Shown: positions 22,101 through 34,800 of the stretch, piece after piece
Numbering within the stretch: the stretch's first letter is position 1
Layout of the letters: every line of letters starts with the position of its first letter
NCBI GenBank assembly: GCA_016858145.1
Contig: JAEHOE010000044.1
Location: 560,501-624,500 of the forward strand
Reading direction: 5' to 3'
Origin: Edaphochlamys debaryana
Taxonomy: Eukaryota > Chlorophyta > Chlorophyceae > Chlamydomonadales
DNA: 64,000 nt
Notes under the pieces: generated by a model
Databases searched by the model: none
The model's input: the letters and a program-made list of their open reading frames with translations, nothing else
What the model was told of the DNA's origin: nothing
Made by a program: the position numbers and the translations under genes

Positions 22101-24249
22101 ATCTGTTGCTTAGAAGACATGCCTGGTGACGGGTCTCGGAGGCCTGAGACTGGCACGTACTCACACTGTGACGCGCACTCCTCCACCCTCCTCCCCAGGA
22201 GCTCCAAGTGCTGGGTCGCTGCGACCACCCGAACATCGTCAAGGTGCTGGCGGCGTGCGTCGTGGACACGGCTCGGCCGGTCATGTAAGCCTTGGGGTCC
22301 CGGCATGGGGTGCGCGAGCATGTCGGCTCCCCTGCGCGATACCTGCCTACCGTATCTATGTGAACGTGTCGTTTGCCCCACCCCTGCAGAGTCCTCGAGC
22401 GCATGGACACGTCCCTGGACAAGATGCTGTATGGCAGCCCGGGCACCCTGCTGCCTCTGCGCCTGGTGCTGCACATCGCAATCCAGATCGCGCAGGGGCT
22501 GAGCTACCTGGTGAGGGGGGCGGACAGGGTGAGGGGTGCCGGAGTGGCCAAGGGGCCCGCCGTCTCCCATCGTCCGCGTCCTGTTTGCCCCGATGCTTTG
22601 CTCTTTAAGGCCCACCCCTTGCTTGCCCCCTGTCCTCCCGGCCCTCCCCGCAGCACCCGACCATCCTGCACCGGGACCTCAAGCCGGCAAACGTCGTCGT
22701 CAGCGACCCACAGGGCGAGGCGCCGCTTGTCAAGCTCTCGGTGGGTTAGGGGTGCAGTCCTCGCGCACTCGTGCGGCTTGCTCCAAGTTCCCTCCCTTGA
22801 CTTCGCCGCTCTTCTGCATTTCAGCACCGGCGGGCGACTCATTCCGTGTTTCCTTCCTTGATCCTACTCTGCCCCGCTCTACCCCTCCAGGACTTTGGGC
22901 TGTCCCGCCTTCGACATTCGGTCCTGAGGACAGACCGGCCGGAGGCGGGCACGGTGGGAAGGGGCGGCCAGGCCTCTTTTGCTTCCTAGGGCCCCGTGCC
23001 GAGGCTTTCGCTGAATCCACCCTCCTCTTCCTTGCTTGCATGTTGCCGTCAACGCTCCCGGTCCTGACTCCAGCCCGCGTACATGAGCCCGGTAAGGCCG
23101 TCGCAGCGGTCAACGGGGTTCAACAAGACGACGGTTGTGACGGCCCGGGGACGTGGTTTCATGCTATCGCGCCATCGCCGCTGACCTCTGTGCCCGCCTG
23201 TGCCGGCGTCTTCCTATTCACCCAACCCCCCTAGGAGTGCTTTGACCTCAACTGCGACGCCATCACGCACCGCACGGTGAGGCCTGTGGGTGACCTGTAC
23301 TTGTTTTGCAAGGGCAGTGGGCGGGCGTCACTTGCGGTGATGATTCCTGCGGGCGGAGTGCCGGGATCCCGATTATTGTAGTGTGGTCAGCACCTTGGCG
23401 TGCGCTCCGTCCGTCGGACACGTTTCCTCCCTTGACAGCACTGTCATTGCATTGCATTGAACATCTTCCATGTTTCTTCCTTGCGCCTGGCCCCCCTCTT
23501 CAGGACTGCTACTCGTTCGGAGTGCTCCTTTGGGAGATGCTGGCGGGAGTGCACCCCTGGGCCGGGATGGTGAGCGCAGGGGAGACATGTGTCAGAGCAC
23601 GATACTGCTCACGTACGGTACAGTCCTGCGTCCCCTGACTATCTAGCAGCTTACCAGCCGCACCCCTTGCCCATTCACATCGCCGTCGACCACCCAATAA
23701 CTCCGCCTCGCAACAAAGCAATGACGGTATGACACTGCCTTGCACCCTTGACGCCCCCCCATTGTCCTCCATCCCCGTTTGCAGACTGCCGTACAGATCG
23801 CGTACGAGGTGGTCCTGCTCGACCACCGCCTGCCCATCCCTCCGCTGAGGGCCCCGGGTGGCAGTGAACCCGAGCGCTGGCCGCCGCGGCTGCGGTCACT
23901 CCTGACCGCCTGCTTCGAGCGGGACCCTCGGCGGCGGCCCGCGGCGGCAGAGGCGGTCAAAGCCCTCGCCCTGGCGCTCGAAGTGAGTGCGAGAGGGGTA
24001 GAGCGTTGGCAACATTCACGGGCACGGGCAGGGCTTGGCGCACCGCCGAGCACCCTCACTCCAGCTTTTCCGTGACCTCGAGACGCCCAGGCGGCCACCC
24101 TGCTCGCCCCCAATAACAACAACCCCTCACTGCCGCCCCTGCCTCAGGACCTGGACCGTCCCCCGTCCCTGCGGCCCAGCGCCGAGCGGCCCTCACCCTC
24201 GGCCTTGGAGCAGCCGCAGATTGTCCTCATCCCGATAAGTACTGAGTGA
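19146..24249 (+). CDS. Receptor-like protein kinase, tandem copy B (765 residues)
   Basis: It has the same 18-exon structure as copy A, with exons summing to 2298 nt: 19146-19445, 19596-19764, 19867-20014, 20262-20393, 20533-20714, 20876-20993, 21158-21288, 21578-21678, 21822-22055, 22199-22284, 22390-22510, 22654-22740, 22891-22953, 23074-23091, 23235-23276, 23504-23569, 23785-23982, 24148-24249. It keeps the signal peptide (MYLHILLAASLLSSL), glycosylated ectodomain, membrane helix (VVLLVLLLALSGLLL) and all kinase motifs (GKGSYGRVYEG, VAVK, HRDLKPANVVV, DFGLSR, YMSPE). The start was chosen by alignment to copy A and because a signal peptide follows at once. The tail ends QPQIVLIPISTE, unlike the basic tail of copy A. 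Exons and introns in the kinase half are nearly identical to copy A, whereas ectodomain introns have diverged. Confidence 0.85.
23074..23091 (+). other. 18-nt microexon, kinase copy B
   Basis: CAG|CCCGCGTACATGAGCCCG|GTAAGG again encodes PAYMSP, with two silent differences from copy A at 15396-15413. Conservation of length, phase and protein with silent change supports real coding. Confidence 0.85.
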
Positions 24250-26534
24250 GGAATGAACGAATGCCGACTGTGACGGGCGCATGCATTATTCCATGGAACG
24301 TGAAGTGCAGCTCGCTTACTCCCAAGGCACAGGCTATTGACAACAGACAGAGCGCGGCCCTGTAAGCTCGCACCCCCTTGCTCGTGGACTAGGCCAGTAG
24401 GGCCAGATGTCTGTCGGGTGGCAGCTGCACAAGCGGCCGGGGCCGGAGCCTGGGTCTAGGTGTTGGCAGGGGCTCACAGGACGCGGCAAGCCTTGCACTC
24501 TGAATGTAGCACTGCTTTCATTACCGGCATGACAAACGCACTTGGCTGAATGCTGGATGGCTCCAAGGCTAAAGACGTTGAGAACGCAATATTGTAGGCG
24601 GCATGCGTTGCTGCAGGTTGCCGCTAGATCTTGAAGTGAAACGCAGCCATGGTTAGGGGAACTGACTAGTACGAAACCATGAGATCGACCAGGCGCACCA
24701 TAGGGCGCAGGGTTCTGTCTTGTTGTTCTAATATCTTTGGTGGTCTGGTGTCTGTGCGTGCGGCCGTGTCGGCTTAATTGATTTGTGGCACGCTTTCTGG
24801 AACCCCCGCTGAGGACCAGTCCGCCCGCGCATGCGTTTATGCATCGCTGATGAGGGCCGCCCTGGTTAGCGGCCCATGGGGGCCATCGTCAGTTGTACAC
24901 CCGCCATGGGGGGGCATCACTGGATTCTGCACACTTGCTTTAACCCAACGGAAGGGCTGCCCATATCCTATGGAACGCATGCACTGAATAGCTGTCCTGC
25001 TGGACTGGACTGGCTTTTAGTAAGTTGTCAGAGGCTCGGGTTATGGAACATCAGGATGGCGAGTGTCGCTGGAGGGAAAGGTTAGGGAACTGTATGCCAA
25101 CAAGGCCCTTCAATCCAGCTGCTCGGTGGCGGTGGCGGCGCCCAGACTGCCGGTTGCGTCGGGTTATCTACTTAATCTTCTGCCCATCTATTCTTCTCGT
25201 GTGGCGGCTATGGGTGAGGGATTCGCCCTTGCAAAGTTGCAATAACATCAGCACTTGGGTTGCTTGTATTGCGGTTCCGAGTACGTGTCACGCATATGTG
25301 CCTAGGTTTACTTTTACCTATTGACGAGTGTGCAAGAGCTGGCCGGGACGCCGGGTCTCTCGTGACAGCCTGTCCCCTGGCCGCCGCCCCATCACCTCTT
25401 GTCTCGACAGGAGCACACAGGGCCGATTGCTAGGGCGCTAGTGACTCGTGGTGCCAGAGGTACCTGTGCTGGAAGCCAAGCGCCGCTGGGGCCGGGGCAG
25501 TGAGGTTGATGTGGGTCTCGTCACCCGGAAGTGCGGCCCCGAGAGGTGGCTTGTAAGGGCACTACTATTGGTAAAGTGGAGAGGGCAGGCCGTGGCGCCC
25601 GGGGGCCTCCGGGAGCCCAGGCCTGCCCTCGGCCTCCCGAGACTTCGATGCGCCAGGCAGATCGCGCACCTGTTGCCCCGCGTAAGCACACCCTCTGCCT
25701 ACATTGTCTCAAGTTGCGTAGCATCATACTAGCTTGTTGACACTGAGAACTCTGACCAATCAACGGTCGCAGACATGCGCGCATGCGGGCCGAGCCAAGA
25801 GCCACAAGCACTCAATGAGCGCCTGCGAGCAATAAACGCAGGCGCATACCAGCTAAGTAGTCGCTGGGAGCAAAGGCAACCGCGCACGGGGCTCGCGACG
25901 GCTGGCCTCCCGCGTGCCGACCCCTTACTTCAGGCTGCGCATTCGTGGCATGACAGCTAATCGTGGTGAAAAGATCGATGCTGGCTATCAGCAGGCAGCG
26001 GATTGAGCACCTGGGGCTTCACGAGCGGGGACTGGGACCTGGTGGCCTGGACGGGATCATGTGAACTGGCCTCGCTCCAAAATTTGGCTGCCCGCTTTAC
26101 AGAATGACGTCGGCAAACACAGCCCTACTAGCGGCAGTGTAGTTCTGCCTTTCACGTGCAGCTTTAGTCTTGTGCGCGGGACGGCCCCACATTGCAAAAC
26201 CCCAAGCGGCGACACGGCTAGCCGGGTAAGTGACAGCAGAAGCTATGGTCGGGATATGTAGTCGTGCCGAGCTACGGCGGACTTGCTTGGTGGCGCACGC
26301 ACGGAATGCGCCGCGGCGAGTCCCGGACGCCGCCCGGCCCTCGGCTAGACGTGTCCAGGCACCAACGAGGACTACACTTAGATGTCAGGCGTCTCCGCTT
26401 ACGTGCTCCGGCGCGGCCTGGCCCCCGCCTCACCACCCGCGCAGGTTTAATACACCTGCGCATTGCCATTACGCGAACCCGGAAGCCCTTCCTTCTGGAA
26501 CGCTGCCAAGCCGCATCTGTAGCGGTTTGCCGCG
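24250..26534. other. Intergenic region
   Basis: About 2.3 kb of lower GC than the neighbouring genes. TGTAA at 24361-24365 could be the poly(A) signal of kinase copy B. Open frames here are short, on both strands, and lack recognisable motifs. The last few hundred bases should carry the promoter of the phosphoesterase gene starting at 26535. Confidence 0.5.
24361..24365 (+). terminator. Candidate TGTAA poly(A) signal of kinase copy B
   Basis: TGTAA 112 bases after the kinase stop at 24249, a typical distance for an algal 3' UTR. Confidence 0.4.
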
Positions 26535-29500
26535 ATGGCGCCTCCGCCGCCCCTGAGCGTGGCGGTGGTGTCCGACCTGCACCTGGAGGCTCGGGCGCTG
26601 GAGGTGGATGCGGTGCTCGACCCCGAGCTCACGGCGGACGGTGCGTAGCAATGAGCAGGAGGGTTGAAGCACAGCGCACCTAGCTCTGTGACATGAGGAG
26701 GGAGGGGCTTAGAGCCCTGGGGGATGCGGATGAGTTGCGGGGTAGACCCTACTGGCGCCCACACCGCCTGAAACACGCCTTCTCCCCGCCCCTCCACTCC
26801 CCTCCCCCTCCCCAGTGTTGTGCCTGCTGGGCGACATCGGCGACCCCTCCACCCCCGCCTACGCCGCCTTCATCGCCGCCTGCGCGGCCCGCTTCCCCAC
26901 CGTGCTGCTGCTAGCGGGCAACAACGAGTACAGAAACAGGGACCCTCACGCCCCGAGCAAACACGGCTCCGCAAGCGCCAGCCAGCACCAACCAGAGCAT
27001 TTGCACAAGCCGCGCAGCCAGCGGTCTCACACGCACACATTCTACACCATTCGCGAGGTCTCGAGCAGTGCCCACAGCAACGGCAGGGAGCCCGGAACTA
27101 GCGCACAGGGGGCCGGGGCTGCGCGTCAGCACCCTCCCCACTCGGCCGCGGGCACCGGGAGCGGCGGTGCCGCCAGCAGTGCAGGCGGTGCGGAGGCAGA
27201 TGCCAGCAAGCCTGCCTCCGGCAACACCGACGGCGCCGCCAGCAGCAACAGCGGCGGCACCGTCAGCAGCTCCAGCGGCGCCGTCAGCAGCTCCAGCGGC
27301 GCCGGCGGCGCTGGCGGGCGCACCATGTCTGACACGGAGGCGCTGATCCGCTCGGTGGCCTCCCGCCACCCCAACGTGCACTTCCTGCAGAACGGCGTGT
27401 TCGAGTCTCGCGGTGTGGCCTTCATCGGCTCCACCCTGTGGTCCTACCTGCCGGAGGACCCCCTGCCGCCGCCGCCGGGGGCAGAGGACGCGGGCGAGGG
27501 GCCTAGTCGAGCCAACAGCACGTCCCTCTCCACCGCCCCCTCCGTCGTGTCGCTTTCCTCGCCGCCGCCGAGCATGCTCGCCGGCTTCATCTCGCCGCCG
27601 CCAGGGCTGGCGTCGCCGCCGCCTGGCTTTGTCTCGCCGCCGTCGGGCCCCGTGGCAGCTGTGTACTCGTCTTACCCCCCAATGGGCGTCACATCGCTGC
27701 CGCCAGGCCTAATCGCTAGCGCCGTCGCGCCGCTGCGTCTGGCGACGGCGCTCAGCGAGACCGCTGCGGCGGTGGCGCCGCCGCCACCACTGGGGCCACA
27801 GCCGCTGGGGCGTGCCGCCAGCGGCATCGCCGCCGCCGCTGCATCGGCGTCGTCCGTCGCCGCTGCGGCCGCTAGGGCCGTGGCGGCGCCGGGGCTGCCA
27901 TGCGGGCTGGCGGCAGCGGTCGTAACGGCGGCCCCGGCGGCGTCGGCGGAGCCGGCGTCGGCGGCACCTCCGCCGCCGCCGCCTCCGTCGTCGAGCTCCA
28001 TCGCGGTGCCATCCGTCGGCAGCCGCTACGGCTGCAGCGCCTCCGTCAGCTTCCGCCGCGCCCTGTCCAGGATGTCCGTGCCCACGCCCGGACTCGGTGA
28101 GCGGTTTGGGCGCATGCCTGTAGCACTTACCCCAGTGCAGACTTTCTGCGTGCATTTTTCTTAGATGCAGCCGCCCTCTCTCCACACCCTGTAACCCCTT
28201 CTCGCTCCACCCGCCGCCCTGCAAACGCCCTCAGCCATAGCCTGCTCGCCCCTGGACGGCACGCCTCCCGCCTTTGGCGGCCTCGGCCTGGCCCTGCCCT
28301 CGGCCTTCGCCACCGTCACTGCGCCGCTGTCCGCAACGAGCACCTCCGTCGGCCCCAGCCGCCGCAGCGGTGGCGGCGGCGGCGGCGTCTCCTCCGCCGC
28401 GCCCTCCTCGTCACACGCCAGCCAAGCCGCGCCAGCGGCGCCGCTGCCGCCGCCGGGGCCGCGGCGGCTTTCCTCCCGGCGGCGCGGCCACGGTGCTGGC
28501 GGCGGCGGCAGGGTCCGCGTGATCCGCCGCAGCGTGTCGCTCTCGGCTCTGCCGCCGGATGCGCCCTGCCCTCCCGTGTTCGTGGTTGAGCGGCCGGGCG
28601 GCCGGCGGGGCAGGGCGCACGGCGAAGAGGAGGCAGCGGAGGCGGAGGTGGCGGAGGCAGCAGAGGCGCAGGAGGCGGGCGGTGAGGACCGGGGCAGCAG
28701 CGGGACGGGCAGCGGCCGGGACGTCAGCGGCAGCGCCAGCGAGGACGGCGACAGCGGCAGCGGCAGCGACGGCGGCGGCGGGGGCGGCGCCCAGGGGCTC
28801 GTGCGGCGCCCGCACAGCCGCATCGCCGCCGCCAGCGGCCTGGCGGCGCCGACGGCTCCCTCCTCGAATCAGACCCACGCTCGGGGCCCGCCCGCCCGGA
28901 CCGACAGCAGCGCTTCCACCTTCTCGCTAGCTTCCGGCCCCACCACCGTCCGCTCCTTCATCGGCGCCACCTCGCTCGACTACCGCCTCATCCCCTCGGC
29001 CCCCGGCGGCGCCCCCATCACCCCCGACACCACCAACGCCCTCTTCGCCGCCGCAGTGGAGTTCATTGCGGGGGCGGTGGCGGGCGCTCGGGCGCGGGGG
29101 CTGGTGCCGGTGGTGCTCACTCACCACGCGCCGTCGCTGGCAGGTGCGCTCGCATGGGGTGTGGGAGGGCGGGTGGAGGGGCGGGGTGGGGGGTGCATGT
29201 GGCTTTCGCGTTGCCCTGTGCTTTAGTTGCAGTCAGGATGGGTTGGGGCTGAGGCTGAGGTCCCCTCGCGTGCATCTGCCGCCCCCGCCCCCGCAGGCAC
29301 GTCCCACCCTCGCTTCGCGGGGCACCCCTCCACGCATGCGTACGGCACCGACCTTGTGCCGTACCTGCACGGTACGGGCATCGCCGCCTGGTACTGCGGG
29401 CACACGCACTACAACTTCGACGTACGGCTTCCGGTGAGCGAGGGTTAGAGATGAGGAAGAAGCCAAGGTGGGATGAAGGTCGTGATTCCTGCCCGCCCAA

Positions 29501-30188
29501 GCGCGGACTACCGACTCCTCGCTACCCAAATGCTTCACGACCCCACCCCTTCCCCCGCCCCCGCCCCCAGTGCGGCCTGCGCCTTGCGAGCAACCAGTTC
29601 GGGTCACAGCCCGCCCCCGCGGCGGGCTACAGCCGCAGCTGGCGCCAGGAGATCGCGGTGCCAGAGTACGAACCCGCGTACGCGTCGTACGACAGCATGG
29701 AGTTCGGTGCGGACGTCAGCGCCATCGTCGCGCAGGAGAAGCTTGCCGCGTCGTACATCTCCATGCAGCACGGCGGCGGCGGCCTAACCGTCAAGCACGA
29801 GGAGGTTGCCGTATCGTACGACAGCATGGAGTTCGGCGCGGACGGGTCGTGCACCCTGCAGGAGAAACCCGGCAAGGTGTACGAGTATGCGGAGGTCGGC
29901 GCGGAGGAGTACGGCGGTGACGATATGCCGTACACCGTTTCCGTACACATTCCTGCGCCTGACGCCGCCCTGCACGGTCCCGCCACCCTCACTGAGGCGG
30001 CCGAGGCCGAGGCTATGGGAGCTGCAGGCGGCCGGGTGGAAGCAGCACTGTGTGGCATGAGCCCAACGGAGGAGGCGCTGGCACATCTTACCTGGGGCGC
30101 TCAACCGGGGGGGGACAAACTGCCGCTATCGGCCCCAGTGGGCGGGAGGGCAATGTGCCAGACTCGGAGCGTGCTGGCGAGCGTGTAG
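26535..30188 (+). CDS. Calcineurin-like metallophosphoesterase, copy 1 (1016 residues)
   Basis: Five exons join in phase (3051 nt): 26535-26640, 26816-28096, 28235-29143, 29297-29433, 29571-30188. The metallophosphoesterase signatures are in order: SDLHLE near residue 11, LLGDIGDPST near 41, LLAGNNEYR near 67, VLTHHAPS near 760 and CGHTHYNFD near 800. The usual GNH[ED] motif reads GNNE. Between the third and fourth motifs lie about 690 residues, mostly Ser/Gly/Ala/Pro and acidic low complexity around a conserved segment (MSDTEALIRSVASRHP, FESRGVAFIGSTLWSYLP). The C-terminus contains SYDSMEFGAD twice. The enzyme likely hydrolyses a phosphoester using two metals; the substrate is unknown and no targeting signal is evident. 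An inverted paralogue lies at 31860-34900, with the two genes converging. Confidence 0.85.
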
Positions 30189-31859
30189 GGATTGGAGGTG
30201 GTTTGAAGACCGGGAGTGGCTGAGTGAGAGCCGAGGCCAGAGAGGCAGGATGTATGACGAGAAGAGAGGAGCGCGGTAGGTTCAGCGGGAGCAGGGCCCG
30301 CTTGTGACCCCCGAAGCCGCATCAGGGATTGGGTGCGGCTCTTAAGCAAACATTGACGCATGCCTAGTCTGGATTGCGCATGCTCCATACAATGTGTACG
30401 CAGGCAGTTGGTTGAGTTGTCCCCGGGTAGTCATGGGTTGCCCATGCCTTGTTGTCGGGTCGGTCCTCGAGTCTCTCTTCTCCTGGTGGGCTATGCAATG
30501 CTAGCGTTACCCACTTCACTCTGTCACTTCGGTCTGTCGGTATCACGTCTTTTTGTCAGCGGATGCAGCATTGCTGGCTGGCCAGAGTGCCTGTGATGCG
30601 TTTCGTCTGAGTTTGATAAGAGCAGTCCCGAAACCGATTGGGGATTCCGCCAGTCAACGTGCGGATGTGGGCCGGACTTGGCAGGTAAGGGTATCTGGTA
30701 TGGCATCCCGTTTGCTTGGATGCTTCTTGCGAAGCATAGGCCCGGCCGGACGCCGGGGCGCCAGAGCATAGCGATAGCAGTAGTTAGAGCGCACGAGCAT
30801 AGCAGCGTAGGGGTAAGAAGACATCAACGAAGCGTAGGGGGTATAACTTGTACGGCATGTGCATATAGGTGCACGCCGTCTAAGGGTGGGCCTAGTAGCG
30901 CAGTAACATGCCTGCATGTCAAATGCGGGGCGGTGATCGCTGGTGTGGTGTGTCAGGCGACCGTGACTCAATGGGCGACTAGACGCGGGGTATGGGCCAT
31001 GAGGCATGCTGCATGGATCAGCTTGTTGGCGCATGGATACCGTTATGGGTGTGGTTCAGTGCAGAAGCCAGGGATGTCCGTGGTCGACTTGGGGCGAGCC
31101 GTGAGGGCGGTGTGATGCAATCACCAGGGCCTGAGCTCAGGAGCTTGCAGCTGGCCGTGTAACTGTCCGGGGCACGGGCATCCCTGCTCTAGCCAGAGGC
31201 GGCTTGCCCCACACCGTCGAGGCAGAATACGGGACACGGCAGCGCGGCATTCGTGTGTGCTTATTACAAAGAGGTGTTGCCGCGCGGCCCTTCACTGATA
31301 TGCTCGATCAGCGCAGCTGCTGACAAAGGTCAGCGCAATTCAGCTCAGAAGGCCCCGGCCCGCGCTGTGGCTTCCCCACGACCTCTGCTCAGTGACCCCA
31401 GACCCCTACCAGCCCCCAGTGACCTTGCGTGCAAGGTGCAAGATACACGATACAATCACCAAGTCATCAGCAACCGTTTGCAGCGCACGCCTGCGTATGC
31501 ACAGCAGTGCTCTCCCAGCGATCATGCAGCCAAGCGCCATGCAAATGCACATGCCTGGATGCCTTGGTGGATGCACCTATGCACATTCCCCAGTACCAAA
31601 TAAACCATGATGCAGCCATTGCGGCGCGTGCGGAGCTCCTCCAAGCTCCTGCCTCGCACACCGCCGAAGGGTCCCTGCCACACATCCCCCGCCACTCGCC
31701 ACCCCAGTACCACCCCCCGCAGCCATACGTCCCCTACGATCGCTGCCCCAGCCGCCAGTACGATCGCTGCCCCAGCCGCCAGCCGTTCACCGCAACGCGG
31801 CAAAGGACCACCCCGCCACACACGGGGCCACGTGTCTGGGCCCTGCCACAGGGCTGCGC
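30189..31859. other. Spacer between convergent phosphoesterase genes
   Basis: It holds the 3' ends of the two tail-to-tail phosphoesterase genes and about 1.2 kb of lower-GC sequence without recognisable genes. This is the centre of the inverted duplication; the two arms are not homologous within it as far as I can see. A 24-bp tandem duplication lies at 31735-31782. Confidence 0.5.
31735..31782. repeat. Two 24-bp tandem repeats
   Basis: TACGATCGCTGCCCCAGCC plus GCCAG is repeated exactly at 31735-31758 and 31759-31782, just past the stop of the minus-strand phosphoesterase, probably in its 3' UTR. Confidence 0.9.
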
Positions 31860-34800
31860 CTAGGCCGAGCGGCCGCCGGCTGCAGCAGCCGCCGTCGAGG
31901 GCGCCCGGCCCAGGCGCGAGGGGCCCAGCGCCGCGCCCCGGAGCGGCCGGGGCGAGGCCGGCGCACCGACCCCGGCCCCGCAGCTGCCGCCGCAGCAGGC
32001 CTCTCCCAACGGCCTGCCATGCTCCAATGCGCGCTCGTGCTCCGGCCCGGTCGCCGCCTTGGCCGTCACCGGTACCACGCGCACCACGGCCGCCGCGTCC
32101 GCCTCCGCGGGAGAAGCGTGGGCCGGCGGCGGGGCCAGGGGAAGGGGAAAGGGCGGGGCTTCCTTGCTGGCGCCATCGCTGCAACGGGAGGCGGCGCCCG
32201 CTGGCACCGCGATCTCCTGGCGCCAGCTGCGGCTGTAGCCCGCCACTGGGGCGGGCTGTGACCCGAACTGGTTGCTCGCAAGGCGCAGGCCGCACTGGGG
32301 GCGGGGGCGGGGGAAGGGGTGGGGTCGTGAAGCATTTGGGTAGCGAGGAGTCGTCTTCCGCGCTTGGGCGGGCAGGAATCACGACCTTCATCCCACCTTG
32401 GCTTCCTCCTCATCTCTAACCCTCGCTCACCGGAAGCCGTACGTCAAAGTTGTAGTGCGTGTGCCCGCAGTACCAGGCGGCGATGCCCGTACCGTGCAGG
32501 TACGGCACAAGGTCGGTGCCGTACGCATGCGTGGAGGGGTGCCCCGCGAAGCGAGGGTGGGACGTGCCTGCGGGGGCGGGGGCGGCAGGTGCACGCGAGG
32601 GGACGTCAGCGTCAGCCCCAACCCATCCTGACTGCAACCTAAGCACAGGGCACCGCGAAAGCCACATGCACCCCCCGCCCCGCCCCTCCACCCGCCCTCC
32701 CAACCCCCATGCGAGCGCACCTGCCAGCGACGGCGCGTGGTGAGTGAGCACCACCGGCACCAGCCCCCGCGCCCGAGCGCCCGCCACCGCCCCCGCAATG
32801 AACTCCACTGCGGCGGCGAAGAGGGCGTTGGTGGTGTCGGGGGTGATGGGGGCGCCGCCGGGGGCCGAGGGGATGAGGCGGTAGTCGAGCGAGGTGGCGC
32901 CGATGAAAGAACGGACGGTGGTGATGGTGGTGGTCTCGGTGGAGGGATCGGCCGCTTGGGAGGCGGACGGGCGCCGGCGGTGGTGCGTGTGGGGGGGCTC
33001 GGCAGAAGGCTTTGACCCCGTAGCAGGGCCGGAGGTGGGGGCCGCGGGGGCCGAGGGCGGTGAGGGCGTCGGCGCTGATGACGCCGGGGAGGAGTCTACG
33101 GGGGCCCCCGCAGGCGCGGCTGCCGTGGGGTCTTCAAGCCCTGGGCCCTGCGCTGCTGCCAGAGCCGCCTGCCCCTGCTTCCCAGCCTCCACCTTCTCCT
33201 CCGCCTCGCTCTCGCTCTCGCTCCCGCTCCCGCTGCCGGGCTCGTCCTCACTCCCACTGCTGCTGCCGCTGTCGCTGCCGCTCTCGCTGCCGCTGCTGCT
33301 CCGGCTGCCGCTGCCGGTGCCGGTGCTGCTGGCGCCGACAGAGCTTCCCATTACGAGCAGCCCCGAACCCTCCACCGCGGCCCCCTCCTTGCTCCCCTCT
33401 CGGCTGCCGTGCCTGCCCCCGCCCCCGAACACGGGCGGGCAAGGTGCGTCCGGCGGCAGCCGAGCGAGGGACACCACACGCTTCATGAACCGCCCGCGGC
33501 AGCGCAGCGCGCGGCAGCCAGGAGGCATGCTAGATCCGAATCCAGATCCAGATCCCGCTGCGCCCGGTCCAGATCCGGCGTGGAGCTCGGGGTGCTCGTG
33601 GTTGGCGCAGAGGCAGGCGAAGGCGGCGGCGAGGGGCAGGGACTCGGCCCGCGCGGCCTCCAGTTCGACGCCCAGGCCCCGGGAGGGAGCGGTCAGCGGC
33701 AGGCCTGATCCGCTCCAGGTCGGCAGCGATTCCGCCCGCAGGGGCACCACCAAGGCGTGGTTCGCCAGGGCAGCCTCGGCCACGCGCGGCGGCGGGACCC
33801 GGCCCGCCGACTCCGGAGCGCGCAGGGGCGGCGCTGCGGCCTGGGCGGCTGTTGCCCGAGAGGCTGACGCCGCGGGCGCCGCTGGTGCCGATGTAGGGCC
33901 GACGCTGGGCCCAATCGCAGCGGTCTCCGGCGCCGGCCCAGCCGGCGTTGGTCCGGAGGAGGCCGCCCCGGGCATTGGCTCGGGCGCGGGTCCCTGCGCC
34001 GGCTCCTGCTGCGCCTGCTCTGCCCCCGGCGGCGGCGGCAGGGGGTCCTCCGGCAGGTAGGACCACAGGGTGGAGCCGATGAAGGCCACACCGCGAGACT
34101 CGAACACGCCGTTCTGCAGGAAGTGCACGTTGGGGTGGCGGGACGCCACCGAGCGGATCAGCGCCTCCGTGTCAGACATGGTGCGCCCGCCAGCGCCGCC
34201 GGCGCCGCTGGCGCTGCTGACGGCGCCGCTGGAGCCGCCAACATTTTCACCAGCGCTGGGCGCTGGCGGCTCGGCGGCTGAGTGACGCCCGGCATTCGTG
34301 CTGCCTGCCCTTTCAATCGCAGGGCCGCTGGCAGCGGCGGCCGTGCGACCCTCCTCCGCGGACTGGGGAATCGCCTGGTCCTGGCTGCGGCGGTGGGGGT
34401 GGGAGTTGGAGTTGGAGTGTCGGTGGTGGTGCTTGTGCGGGTGGCGCTGCGGCTCCCTGTTTCTGTACTCGTTGTTGCCCGCTAGCAGCAGCACGGTGGG
34501 GAAGCGGGCCGCGCAGGCGGCGATGAAGGCGGCGTAGGCGGGGGTCGAGGGGTCGCCGATGTCGCCCAGCAGGCACAGCACTGGGGAGGGGGAGGGAAGG
34601 GTAGGGAAGAGGAGAAGGCGTGTCTCGGACTGGGGAGGTACCGGGTAGTGTGCTACCCGTCACCCCCACAGCTCTGGCATCCCCCACCCCCACGCCCTCC
34701 CCCTTGTGTTGCAAAGTTAGCTGCGCGTGCTTTCACCCCCCTGGGGACGCACCGTCCGCCGTGAGCTCGGGGTCGAGCACCGCATCCACCTCCAGCGCCC

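Noticed and set aside
32894..34060. Plus-strand open frame of 388 codons
   Set aside because: Antisense to the long exon of phosphoesterase copy 2, whose metal-binding motifs fix the true strand.
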